64,000 bases of DNA from NCBI RefSeq assembly GCF_014154935.1, contig NZ_JACEHH010000023.1, positions 1-64,000 on the forward strand, read 5' to 3'. Every line of letters starts with the position of its first letter. Position 1 is the stretch's first letter. The DNA is from Stieleria mannarensis. GTDB lineage: Bacteria; Planctomycetota; Planctomycetia; Pirellulales; Pirellulaceae. The notes under the pieces were generated by a model that saw only the letters and a list, made by a program, of their open reading frames with translations, made no database searches and had not been told where the DNA came from. Below, in pieces: positions 17,246 to 26,215 of this stretch. Both the position numbers and the translations under genes were made by a program.

Positions 17246-20041
17246 TCAGGTCTCATCAAGTTGCGGCTTTTGGATCAATTCCGCAAACTCGGGCCGATTC
17301 AGCAAGTCGGACGCGTGTTGATTGCCCGCCAGAGTCGCCATTTTGAGGGTTTCTTTGGCGTAGTCGATACAAACGGACGCTTGGGGCTGTGATGGGGCGT
17401 TCGGGGGACCGGATTGTCGGATCTGCAAGGCGGTCGTCAGCAACTCTTCGGCGACGCCCGTCAGACGGTTGCCATCGTCGGACCACAACTCGCGTCGCCG
17501 CAGTGCGAACTGGACCGCTTGGTCAAAGTCGTCGCTCTCGCGTAGCAGTCGGGCGCAGTTGTAAAAATGCTTGCTCAGGTAGTCGCGATAACGCGGCACT
17601 TCCGGAGCTGCCAGCAGAGCCTGTTGTTGATGCTTGACGGCCAGTCGATAGGACTCCAACGCGTGGGCACGGCGGCCGAGTTTTTCCAACACAAAGGCGT
17701 GGTTGTTGTAGATCCCGCCGAGTGTGCTTTGCAGTTCCGCGTCATCGGCAAACGCTTCGGTCAGGGCGATTTGGTAACCAAGTGCTTGATCGAATGCGCG
17801 TTTGGCCGAGTCAAATTGATCTTGCGCGGCCAACGCCATTCCTAAGTTGTTCTGTGTCACCGCCAGATCACGTTGATACGTCAATTCGCCCGGCCAGCGG
17901 TCGACCAGTTGTTGTTGAAAATCGGACGCTTGACGATACGATTCGATCGCGGCGTCGGAATCTCCGCAGGCCGATTGGGCCGCGCCCAGGCTGTTCAACG
18001 TCAACGCCACACGCGCCGCGGCGTTCGGACCGGCGTGGGCGTCGTCAAGCTCTCGCATCTGGTATTGGAGTGCTTGTTGGGCATAGGTGACGGCTTGTCC
18101 CGGATCGCGTTCGGCCAACAGTCCGCTGAGGTTTTGGTAGGTCGACGCGAGTTGTTTCGCCAAGGGGACGTTGGGGGAACCGGATTCGGCCGGAGATGCG
18201 GTTTGCGCGATTTCCAGGCTGCGGTGGAACATCGCTTCGGCTTGATCCGGGCGATCCGTCTTGCTCAACAGCAACGCAAAGTTGCCCACGGCCATCGCCC
18301 AACCGGCGCGGGCGTCGACGTCCGATGGATCGACTTCTGCCAGCGCCCGCCATCGCCTGATCGCCGATTCGTAATGTTGTTGGGCGGCTTGATATTGGCC
18401 GGCGCGGTCCAACGCGAGTGCCAAGTTGTTTTCGCTGCTGGCCAAACGGTTTTGCAGTGTTCCATTCGGCTGGCCGGCGTCGGCCAACTGTTGGAACAAC
18501 CGCATCGATGCTTCCAACGACGCGATGGCTTCGGCCGGAGATCCAATTTCATTTTGCAACGTCCCGATCTTGCCGTAGGTGATCGCCAGGTCTTCGGTCA
18601 GCGTTTCGTCGTCATCGGCCTGGTCGGCGAACGCTTGGTAGTAGGCCAGCGTTTCACGCAACAATTGCTGTCTGACGGAACTGGCCGCAGGGATGTCGGC
18701 CAGCAGTTCGGCCATCTGTGCGCCCAGTCGATCGACGGTTCCGCGGGCCAGACGGTCGCTGCGTGTGGCGAGAATTGCGTTGGCATCGGATTCTTGTTTT
18801 GCCGCGGCGATCATTGCGATGCTGATCGACATCCCCAACAGCGTGAACAATCCGAACGCGAAGGTCATGGCAACGGCGTTTCGATGGGCATGGGCCCAAT
18901 GCGCCAAACGGTCGACCAGCGTGGGCGGGCGAGCGACGGTGGGTCGGCCATCGAGAACGCGTTGCAAATCCTCGGCGAATTGCAACGCGGTTTCATAGCG
19001 ATGGTCACGTGATTTTGACATCGCCTTGGCGATCACGGTTTCCAAATCTTGGGGGATCTCCGGACGCAGTGACCGCAACGGCGCGGGCGAGCGTTCTTCG
19101 ATTTGTCGCAGCACGGCCGGAGTGTCATTGCCGTCGTAGGCCGGCCGCAGGCACAGCATTTCATACAGCGTCGCGCCCAAGGAATAGACATCGGTGCGGC
19201 CGTCGACGATCGCCGATTCGCCCCGCGCCTGTTCGGGGCTCATGTACTTCATCGTGCCGACGATGTCGCCCGTTTGGGTCATGCTGGCGTCGGTCTGGCA
19301 GCGTGCCAGTCCGAAGTCGGTGACCCAGATCTTGTCGTCCGTGTCCAGAATTAAATTGGACGGTTTGACGTCACGGTGCACGACGCCGAACTCGTGGGCG
19401 GCGTGAAGCGCGCCGGCGACGTCGATCGCTCGTCGCAGTGTGACAGGGATGTCGGGCATCTCGTCACGGTCTGCTTGATCGGCAATCACCGCATCCAACG
19501 ACCGCCCTTCGATGAACTGCATCGCATAGTAATGGACACCGCGCTCGACGCCGACGGTGTACACCGGAACGATATTGGGGTGATTCAGCTGCGCCGCCGC
19601 ATGGGCTTCGTTTTTAAATCGGACGATCTGACGGGCATCCAAGACCGCCGCAAACGGCAACAATTTGATGGCGACGATGCGTTCGAGCGACAACTGTCGG
19701 GCGCGATAAACGACGCCCATGCCGCCGCGGCCGACTTCGTTGAGTAAACGGAAATCACCCAGTCGTTTTTCATCGTCCGCCTCGGCATCGTTTTCGCCAT
19801 GCGGGGCAAACCCCGCCGCGATTTGGTGCAAATCTTCCAGCCCGTTGATGTAGCACCGCAGCGGTTCGATCAGCTCCGGATCATCGACCGCCAGATCCTC
19901 CGCTGCCGGCGGCGCGCCTTTTTCCAATGCCGATAAATAGCGATCCAACAGCAACGTCATCCGATCCTTTTGGGCGTCGGACAAGTGTCGCGTCGCCAAC
20001 GGCTCGACACTCAAGTCGGAAATGGAGGAATAGTCCAACAC
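17246..20041 (-). CDS. Membrane Ser/Thr protein kinase with TPR domain
   Basis: A 931-residue protein from a GTG start 12 bases after the sigma factor stop. Residues about 97-365 are a PknB-type kinase: glycine loop G-R-G-G-M-G-V-V-Y, Lys in A-I-K-L-L, catalytic loop H-R-D-V-K-P-S-N, D-F-G, and the activation segment G-T-M-K-Y-M-S-P-E-Q. One transmembrane helix follows at about 385-412 (hydrophobic FGLFTLLGMSISIAMIAA), then about ten TPR-like repeats to the C-terminus. With the kinase at the N-terminus, the TPR region should lie outside the membrane. All catalytic residues are present. Co-transcription with an ECF sigma factor is a known planctomycete arrangement, in which the kinase is thought to control the sigma factor by phosphorylation. 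Confidence 0.93.
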   Translation of the reverse strand: MLDYSSISDLSVEPLATRHLSDAQKDRMTLLLDRYLSALEKGAPPAAEDLAVDDPELIEPLRCYINGLEDLHQIAAGFAPHGENDAEADDEKRLGDFRLLNEVGRGGMGVVYRARQLSLERIVAIKLLPFAAVLDARQIVRFKNEAHAAAQLNHPNIVPVYTVGVERGVHYYAMQFIEGRSLDAVIADQADRDEMPDIPVTLRRAIDVAGALHAAHEFGVVHRDVKPSNLILDTDDKIWVTDFGLARCQTDASMTQTGDIVGTMKYMSPEQARGESAIVDGRTDVYSLGATLYEMLCLRPAYDGNDTPAVLRQIEERSPAPLRSLRPEIPQDLETVIAKAMSKSRDHRYETALQFAEDLQRVLDGRPTVARPPTLVDRLAHWAHAHRNAVAMTFAFGLFTLLGMSISIAMIAAAKQESDANAILATRSDRLARGTVDRLGAQMAELLADIPAASSVRQQLLRETLAYYQAFADQADDDETLTEDLAITYGKIGTLQNEIGSPAEAIASLEASMRLFQQLADAGQPNGTLQNRLASSENNLALALDRAGQYQAAQQHYESAIRRWRALAEVDPSDVDARAGWAMAVGNFALLLSKTDRPDQAEAMFHRSLEIAQTASPAESGSPNVPLAKQLASTYQNLSGLLAERDPGQAVTYAQQALQYQMRELDDAHAGPNAAARVALTLNSLGAAQSACGDSDAAIESYRQASDFQQQLVDRWPGELTYQRDLAVTQNNLGMALAAQDQFDSAKRAFDQALGYQIALTEAFADDAELQSTLGGIYNNHAFVLEKLGRRAHALESYRLAVKHQQQALLAAPEVPRYRDYLSKHFYNCARLLRESDDFDQAVQFALRRRELWSDDGNRLTGVAEELLTTALQIRQSGPPNAPSQPQASVCIDYAKETLKMATLAGNQHASDLLNRPEFAELIQKPQLDET

Positions 20042-20053
20042 GTCGCTGAGGCG

Positions 20054-20758
20054 CTAGGCTCGAGGTTGATCGTAGGTCTGTTTGAACTTGTCCATCGCCC
20101 GCAGCCATAGCATGCGGACGGTGCCGGGCCGGCGATCCAATCGGTCGGCGATCTCGTTGAACGACAGTCCCTGCAGATTCCTCAGCACGATCACGTCGCG
20201 GTACTCCGGCCGCAGCTTGGCCAGTTGATCGGCAAGTTCGACCGCACGCTCGCGCCGCCGTGCCGGTTCGCTGGGCGATGGGCCGCGATCGGCCAACACG
20301 TTGGCCAGCTGGCAAGCACTTTGGTCCAGCGACTGTCCGACCTGTTCGATCGACACCTCACGACGCAGATCCCGTTTCTGGGCGTTCAGATGCATGTCGA
20401 TTGCGTCACGCAAACAGTTCACCAGGATCTGTCGCAGCCAACACAGCAACTCGGGTTCGCTGGAGCCTCGAAAGGATCGGAAATCACGGTGGGCGGCCAG
20501 CATCGTGTCTTGGACCAAATCCGACGGACTCATCCGTCGCCGCAGTCGCCGGTCAAGCTGGGTCGTCGCCAGGATGGTCAGGTAATTGCGATACAGTTGC
20601 AGCAGTTGCCCCAACGCCTGGTGGTTGTCGTTGCCGCCACTCAGGTGGTCTTCGTCCGCGTCGACGGCCGTGCCGCGGAGAGCTTGGCGGGCCCTGCCGA
20701 GCAATTGCGGAACGTCGAGTTGGATGTCGGCTTCGGGTTCGATGGAGATGTTCGGCAT
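20054..20758 (-). CDS. ECF-type RNA polymerase sigma factor
   Basis: A 234-residue protein started at ATG 20758 (M-P-N-I-S-I-E-P); the longer frame to 20824 would only add low-quality sequence. Region 2 is seen as S-P-S-D-L-V-Q-D-T-M-L-A-A-H followed by F-R-S-F-R-G, the -10 recognition helix. Region 4 is P-E-Y-R-D-V-I-V-L-R, then G-L-S-F-N-E-I-A-D-R-L and the recognition helix G-T-V-R-M-L-W-L-R-A. It is longer than most ECF factors because of an N-terminal extension. It is followed at once by the kinase-TPR gene, fitting kinase-linked ECF groups described in planctomycetes. A duplicated 14-mer about 60 bases upstream may be its promoter or operator. Confidence 0.93.
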   Translation of the reverse strand: MPNISIEPEADIQLDVPQLLGRARQALRGTAVDADEDHLSGGNDNHQALGQLLQLYRNYLTILATTQLDRRLRRRMSPSDLVQDTMLAAHRDFRSFRGSSEPELLCWLRQILVNCLRDAIDMHLNAQKRDLRREVSIEQVGQSLDQSACQLANVLADRGPSPSEPARRRERAVELADQLAKLRPEYRDVIVLRNLQGLSFNEIADRLDRRPGTVRMLWLRAMDKFKQTYDQPRA

Positions 20759-20819
20759 GGATCTGTTTGGCAATGGTGCTCGGCGACGAAACTCCGCCGG
20801 CCGGGAACGGGCCGATCTG

Positions 20820-20847
20820 TTCAAGGCCTTCGGTTCAAGGCCTTCGA
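20820..20847. repeat. Tandem 14-mer upstream of the sigma factor gene
   Basis: TTCAAGGCCTTCGG and TTCAAGGCCTTCGA lie head to tail at 20820-20833 and 20834-20847, each containing the palindrome AAGGCCTT. They begin 62 bases upstream of the sigma factor ATG in a 430-base gap (20759-21188) that otherwise holds no supported gene. A dyad repeated at this spacing suits a regulator-binding site, but that is inference. Confidence 0.6.
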
Positions 20848-21188
20848 TTCAACTCCCTTGCGCATCGGGCCCTTTTCCGTACGGATCGGTCAATGACACA
20901 CGAAAAACTCTGGTACTCTAGCGATCCTGCGCCGGAAACCCACTCTATGCAGAAGATAGAACGTGTTTTGACGACATTGGCAGCTGGACAGTTCCGTCGG
21001 GTGCGATGGAAACCGATCCGGCGACGGGAGTTCCGGTTGATGCGGCCGAGTCGAGCCGGCTGGACAATTCCGTCGGTGGGCCGGTCAAATGGGGCGTACA
21101 TTCCGGGCGACGGACGCAGGTCCCGTTTTCGGCAGCCCGGTGGGATTCGGCTGACCAACAACACGTCGTTATTACGGAGAATCGAGCG

Positions 21189-21917
21189 ATGAGCAAAACG
21201 GAACAGAGTCGCCAAAAGAAGCTGGCAAAGAAGCGGAAGAAGGAAATCGCCAAGCGGAAACAGTTGGCGGCGGAAAAAAATGCGATGAAGTCGATCGTCG
21301 GCCAGATTTCCGCGGCCCAGCGGGCGCCGATCATGGGCTGCTACGTCGCCAATGGGTTGCTCGACAACGAACGCTCCGACGAGATCGGTGGCGTCTTGGT
21401 CGGCCGCCCCCTGCCGGATGGGAGAGTGGTGTTCGTATGTTTCCTGGTCGACAAAGCTTGTTTGGGGGTCAAGGACGCGTTCGCCCGTTTGGTGACGCCC
21501 CAGCAGTTCTCCGAGCAAGTCAGGGGGTTCTCATCGCGCGACCCGATGACCAAGTGCGAACCGTCGCTCGCGAAAAAGTTGGTCAGCGAGTCAGTTCGCT
21601 GGGCGGGACAATTCGGTCTGACACCGATGGGCGACTATCAACGCGTCAGCCGGATTTGGCAGGACGTGGATGAAACCGCGTGCGAGCAGGAATTCCGGTT
21701 CGGCCGCGACGGTGTCCCGTGTTATATCCAAGGCCCCAACGACAGCCCCGAGTTTGTTCATCGCGTGATGAACACGATCGGCCAGCATCTCGGCGACGGC
21801 CAGGTGCCGTTCCTGATGACCGATGATGACGTTGAAGCCATGGAGGACTGGGACGACGAGGACGAGGACGACCCCGGCGAAGAAACCCGCAACTTGCGAC
21901 TGGACCAACCCGAGTGA
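21189..21917 (+). CDS. Uncharacterised protein with Lys-rich N-terminus and acidic tail
   Basis: A 242-residue protein started at ATG 21189. Residues 1-30 are almost entirely Lys, Arg, Gln, Glu and Ala, a likely basic helix or coiled coil. A compact globular part follows (about 35-205) with hydrophobic strand patterns such as G-R-V-V-F-V-C-F-L-V-D and conserved-looking Cys residues. The last 35 residues are nearly all Asp, Glu and Pro. There is no signal peptide or membrane helix, so it should be cytoplasmic. I do not recognise the family. The charge split resembles nucleic-acid or ribosome-associated proteins, but this is only suggestive. It is a single gene, divergent from the sigma factor operon. 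Confidence 0.65.
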   Translation: MSKTEQSRQKKLAKKRKKEIAKRKQLAAEKNAMKSIVGQISAAQRAPIMGCYVANGLLDNERSDEIGGVLVGRPLPDGRVVFVCFLVDKACLGVKDAFARLVTPQQFSEQVRGFSSRDPMTKCEPSLAKKLVSESVRWAGQFGLTPMGDYQRVSRIWQDVDETACEQEFRFGRDGVPCYIQGPNDSPEFVHRVMNTIGQHLGDGQVPFLMTDDDVEAMEDWDDEDEDDPGEETRNLRLDQPE

Positions 21918-22174
21918 TGCAGACTGGCGTCAGCTGAGAAATCCCGGCCGGCCATTCTTCGTCGTGCGATCGTGAAGCGATTGGGGGACGCCAATCACGC
22001 CGCCCACGACGCTCAAAAACGCGTCCGGCGGTTCGTCACGCCTTGGTCGCAAAAGCGGCCTGACGGTGGCATGATCCGGTTGAAGGGGCCGGTTTGTTTG
22101 CGACCCGCCTTTCGGCCGGCTATGCTTAGCCCTCTCGTAGGGCTCGTGGCGTGCGACTTTTCGACTGATTAATC
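21918..22174. other. Intergenic region before large VCBS protein
   Basis: A 257-base gap with no supported gene. It contains CGCCTTTCGGCCGGC-type GC-rich sequence and an AT-rich stretch immediately before the ATG at 22175. No confident promoter or terminator can be named. Confidence 0.4.
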
Positions 22175-25100
22175 ATGATGAAACGATGGATCCGCCGGTT
22201 TCAACAACTCGAAGAACGACGACTGCTCGCGGTAGACGCTGGTTGGGCTCCGTTGGATCAAGTTGCCACGCACGTGCAGCTGGACGCGACGCTCGGCCAG
22301 ATCGGCGGAAACTTGGTCCCGACGCAGGACCAGATGTTCGATCAGCTATTCGAGGTACCCCGCCAACACGGAGACTTTTCGCTGGGAGAGGCGGCGCGAA
22401 GCACACGCGTCGCTGATGTCAATGGCGATGGTCTTTCCGATGTCGTCAGCCTGTCGTACACCACATTGATGACTCAGCTGCAACAACCGGACGGTTCGCT
22501 CGGACCCAGGATGTACAGCCAGCTCGGCGATTTCTCACCGTTTGATTCGTGCGTCAATGAGGACTTTTCCCTTGCCGATACCAACGGCGATTCAGCATCG
22601 GAAGCGGTTTTTTCATGTTTGGACGAAGTCCTGGTGATGGAATTTGATGCGCAGAGCGGGTTTGACCGTGTGCTCTACGAATCGGAAGAACTTCGGTTCA
22701 GCGCAGACATGGCTGCATCTTCAGACCTGAACGGAGACGGGATTGCCGATTTTGTTTTCGTGTCACACCAGAGGCATCGCGAAACCCGTGTCTTGTTGGG
22801 AACCGGGACCGGCACGTTGGTACCGCAGCAAACGATGCAAACCAACGATCTGTTCGTGCGCCACTTTTTCTTGGGGGATGTCGATGACGACTCCAAGGAC
22901 GACCTCCTTTTCATCTTGGACGATACCGATCAGGTGTTGGTTCAGCGCGGAGTCGGAGACGGTACGTTTGGTGATCTTGAGCCGCTGGTCGGTATCGACA
23001 GCAACAGGGGGTATCACTCGATTGCCGCGGCCGACATCAATGGCGACGGGACGACCGACCTGATCACGTCGGACTACCACAGGCAGATCAACGTTTGGTA
23101 CCAGGAGTCGTTCGGGTATCGGCTCGAGACGATTGCGATGCCGGACTATGTCCTCGACCTCGAGGTGTCAGAGGCAGCGACCGATGGTGGGCCGCTGGTG
23201 TACGTCATGTTGCAAAACACATCCGACTTTCCCACCAGGAGAATCGACCTGCTTCAAATCGTTGACGAATCCTCTGTGAATCGATTGGACACGATCAACG
23301 TGCCGGACGGCTCCGGTCTGCGACTGGCCGATCTCAATCATGATTCGATCGACGACGTCGTGATCCAGCACGCGACGGTCGCCAGCGTTGTGCATGTCGA
23401 TGATTCCTTTCATTTCTCGCAGATTCGCGAGGTGACGTTGTTTGACAGTCCGTCACCGATCTCGCAAATCGCCGCAGACTTTGACGGAGATGGGGTCGAG
23501 GATGTCGTGTACTTTCATCGGCGCGCCGACCATTTTTCGCTGATCAAGGGGGCGCGCGGTCTGGAAGACAGCAGCCAGATCGCGGTGACGCGACACGACT
23601 TGCCAGGTAGCCTCGCAATCGGCAAGGCGTTCGCAACGGACTTCAACAGTGACGGTTTCGTCGATCTGATCGGTGTGCCCGAGGACGGGGCGGCAACCGT
23701 CGTGCGGATGGCGGGACGCGGCGACGGGACGTTCGCTCCGCCCGAGCCTCTGCTTCTGGACTCCGCTGGGACACTTGACGGTATCGTGATCGATGACATC
23801 ACAGGCGACGGCAACGTCGACTTGGGGGCAATCACCGAACTGGCGGGCGATACCCGGTGGCAGATTTGGCGTGGAGACGGTACGGGCAACTTTATCCGTG
23901 AGTCGAATCAGAGCGTTATCTCGTCGCGAACGTTGTTTGCATCCGAGCGATTGCATGATGGCCGACTGCTGATGAGCGTCCATGCCGACGGTGCGGTGCG
24001 AAGCACTCGAATCGAAGCGGATGGATCGATCGCGACGTCCGAGATCTTATTCACCGTCGATTCGCCCGAAGAAATCCGCCGATTTCTCGCTGTCAATCTG
24101 AACGGGGATGAATCGGCCGACGTGGTTGTCAGTCGCGGTGTCTTCAATTCACCGCAAGAAGTTTATGTGAGCGACGCTGTGGGGGGATACGATCTCGTCG
24201 AATTGGATCTTGAAGGCTATGCCGTAAGGCTTAGTGCGGATGATTCAAGCGGGGATGGAATTGACGAGGTCTTGGTTGAAGGTGACCGCAGCACGCTTTT
24301 GGTTTACGCATTGGACGGCACGGTTGTCATCGATCCAGTGCAGAGGGATGGACGTTGGCGGAGGACATCGGCTGCCGTCCGCAGCGATCTGAATGGTGAT
24401 GGGCGACAGGATTTGATCTATTTGGAATCGGGAATCGGTGTGTTTTGGGGCCGTTCACGCGATGATGGAAGTTCGCTCGCGTTGTCCCCTTGGCTGGTTC
24501 GTGATCGTGTGAATTACTTCGATGTTGATGTGCGCGGCGTTGACGGCGTCGATCTGTTCGTCAGTGCCTGGATCGACTTCAATCAAGACGGCACCTGGTC
24601 CGACGGGGAGCAGGTTGTACATGGTGCATCTGTCGGTGAGTTCGATCGGCAACTCTTTGAGTTTGATGTTCCGCAGGATGCGGTCTTGGGGAAGACCTGG
24701 GCACGAATCCGATTGAGTGACTCCGCCGATGTCGGCGTCGATGGAACCGCGTTGGACGGTGAGGTCGAAGATTATCCGGTCGAGATTGTCGATTTCGGAT
24801 TGATGGATTTCGGCGATGCACCCGCTGATTTCCAAAGCGACCTCCTTTCCAGCTATCCGACACGACTGGTCGACAATGGTGCCCGGCACATCACAGGCGG
24901 ACCGCGAATGTCCAATTTGGTGGATCCAGAGGAAGATGCGACGCCCGACTGGATTGCAGGTTCCGAAGAACGCAGCGATGGAAATGCCGTCCGCACAAGT
25001 TTTGCTGCCGGTGGGGCGAGTGTTCTGGAGGTGCCGATTCGGGGTGAAAGCGGTTTTGTTAACGCGTGGTTGGATTTCAACCGTGATGGTGACTGGGACG

Positions 25101-26185
25101 ATCCGGGTGAGCAGATCGTGCGTGGGCATTGGCTGGAACTTCGTTCTTGGGAGAGTGTTGCCGAGCACTCGATTCCGGTCGTGATTCCCGAAACGGTGGG
25201 TGGACAAATCACGTTCCTGCGTACGCGTGTCAGTACGGAGCGGGAGCTGGGCCCGGTGGGTGTGGCGCCCGATGGGGAGGTCATCGATACGGCGGTGTTT
25301 GTCACCGAGTCGCCGTCGCCTTCGACGCCCAAGCTTGTCATCGGAACTGCTGGTCACGCTCTTTCCACGGACAACCCGCAGTCATCAACCCGTTTTGCGG
25401 TCCACCTCAGCAGCCAGCCGGATTCCGATCACACGGTTCATGTCAGTCATTCCTTTCAAGACACTTTGTCGGTGTCCCATCAGACGCTTGTGTTCGATAG
25501 CGAAAACTGGAGCGATCCCCAATTCGTGACCGTGCACCAGATTGCAAGTGCCGACCAGGCGGGGGGAGCTGAGCTATCACTCGTTGCGGTCGACGAAGGC
25601 GGCCAAATCGTTGATTCAGAAAACATTGAAGTTTATCGGGCTGCGATTCAAGGAAGTCGGACTTCTCAATCACAGCTGACGCTTGCGGCGGGTGAAACGC
25701 TCGTTGCCGGTCCGCGATGGGCCACGGGAACATTGGTTTGGGTCGATGACGGATGGAATCGCCAAATCGTCCGCGGGGCGGATCGAGTCATCGTGGGTGG
25801 AGAGTCGCTTTGGCAAAACCCGATCGATCGCTATGACGTCGATCGATCCGCATCGGTTTCACCGCTGGACGCACTGAACGTGATCAATGAAATCGCGCGT
25901 CGGGGTGATCATGAGTTGCCTCTTGGGACGCCGAGCGAGATTCAGCAGACCAGCCCGGTCTATTTCGACGTCTCGGGTGACTCGATGTTGAGCCCGATCG
26001 ACGCGTTGATGGTCATCAACCATTTGGGACGACAAGTTGTTGGCGGAGAAGCCGAGTCGGTTCGTCACCGCGACGGCTTTTCTGGTTCCGACGCCGGTGG
26101 GTTGATGGATTGGTTAGAAATCGAAACGCGAAAACGCGACCGATCGGAGCAAGTGATTGACCTCGCGATTGCGGGGCTGTTTTAG
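22175..26185 (+). CDS. Secreted VCBS/FG-GAP, GEVED and dockerin protein
   Basis: A 1,336-residue protein whose N-terminus M-M-K-R-W-I-R-R-F-Q-Q carries L-E-E-R-R-L-L-A-V, the planctomycete export motif. Residues about 70-760 hold around ten FG-GAP/VCBS blades with calcium loops such as DVNGDGLSDVVS, DLNGDGIADFVF, DVDDDSKDDLLF, DINGDGTTDLIT and DFDGDGVEDVVY. Two GEVED-type modules follow (IDFNQDGTWSDGEQ ending G-E-V-E-D-Y-P; then LDFNRDGDWDDPGEQ). The C-terminal dockerin-like pair is YDVDRSASVSPLDALNVIN and FDVSGDSMLSPIDALMVIN. It is likely an extracellular, calcium-binding matrix protein that could attach to cohesin-like partners. It is transcribed alone. Confidence 0.9.
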   Translation: MMKRWIRRFQQLEERRLLAVDAGWAPLDQVATHVQLDATLGQIGGNLVPTQDQMFDQLFEVPRQHGDFSLGEAARSTRVADVNGDGLSDVVSLSYTTLMTQLQQPDGSLGPRMYSQLGDFSPFDSCVNEDFSLADTNGDSASEAVFSCLDEVLVMEFDAQSGFDRVLYESEELRFSADMAASSDLNGDGIADFVFVSHQRHRETRVLLGTGTGTLVPQQTMQTNDLFVRHFFLGDVDDDSKDDLLFILDDTDQVLVQRGVGDGTFGDLEPLVGIDSNRGYHSIAAADINGDGTTDLITSDYHRQINVWYQESFGYRLETIAMPDYVLDLEVSEAATDGGPLVYVMLQNTSDFPTRRIDLLQIVDESSVNRLDTINVPDGSGLRLADLNHDSIDDVVIQHATVASVVHVDDSFHFSQIREVTLFDSPSPISQIAADFDGDGVEDVVYFHRRADHFSLIKGARGLEDSSQIAVTRHDLPGSLAIGKAFATDFNSDGFVDLIGVPEDGAATVVRMAGRGDGTFAPPEPLLLDSAGTLDGIVIDDITGDGNVDLGAITELAGDTRWQIWRGDGTGNFIRESNQSVISSRTLFASERLHDGRLLMSVHADGAVRSTRIEADGSIATSEILFTVDSPEEIRRFLAVNLNGDESADVVVSRGVFNSPQEVYVSDAVGGYDLVELDLEGYAVRLSADDSSGDGIDEVLVEGDRSTLLVYALDGTVVIDPVQRDGRWRRTSAAVRSDLNGDGRQDLIYLESGIGVFWGRSRDDGSSLALSPWLVRDRVNYFDVDVRGVDGVDLFVSAWIDFNQDGTWSDGEQVVHGASVGEFDRQLFEFDVPQDAVLGKTWARIRLSDSADVGVDGTALDGEVEDYPVEIVDFGLMDFGDAPADFQSDLLSSYPTRLVDNGARHITGGPRMSNLVDPEEDATPDWIAGSEERSDGNAVRTSFAAGGASVLEVPIRGESGFVNAWLDFNRDGDWDDPGEQIVRGHWLELRSWESVAEHSIPVVIPETVGGQITFLRTRVSTERELGPVGVAPDGEVIDTAVFVTESPSPSTPKLVIGTAGHALSTDNPQSSTRFAVHLSSQPDSDHTVHVSHSFQDTLSVSHQTLVFDSENWSDPQFVTVHQIASADQAGGAELSLVAVDEGGQIVDSENIEVYRAAIQGSRTSQSQLTLAAGETLVAGPRWATGTLVWVDDGWNRQIVRGADRVIVGGESLWQNPIDRYDVDRSASVSPLDALNVINEIARRGDHELPLGTPSEIQQTSPVYFDVSGDSMLSPIDALMVINHLGRQVVGGEAESVRHRDGFSGSDAGGLMDWLEIETRKRDRSEQVIDLAIAGLF

Positions 26186-26215
26186 GAGCTCGCTTGGATT
26201 CGATTCAATTCCGCA

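Noticed and set aside
17873-19012. Plus-strand frame opposite the kinase-TPR gene
   Set aside because: Antisense to the TPR region of the kinase, no start context and no recognised domain.
14184-26185. Cellulosome
   Set aside because: Cohesin-like and dockerin-like pieces are present but there are no cellulases or carbohydrate-binding modules beside them, and such domains are common in planctomycete surface proteins without a cellulosome.
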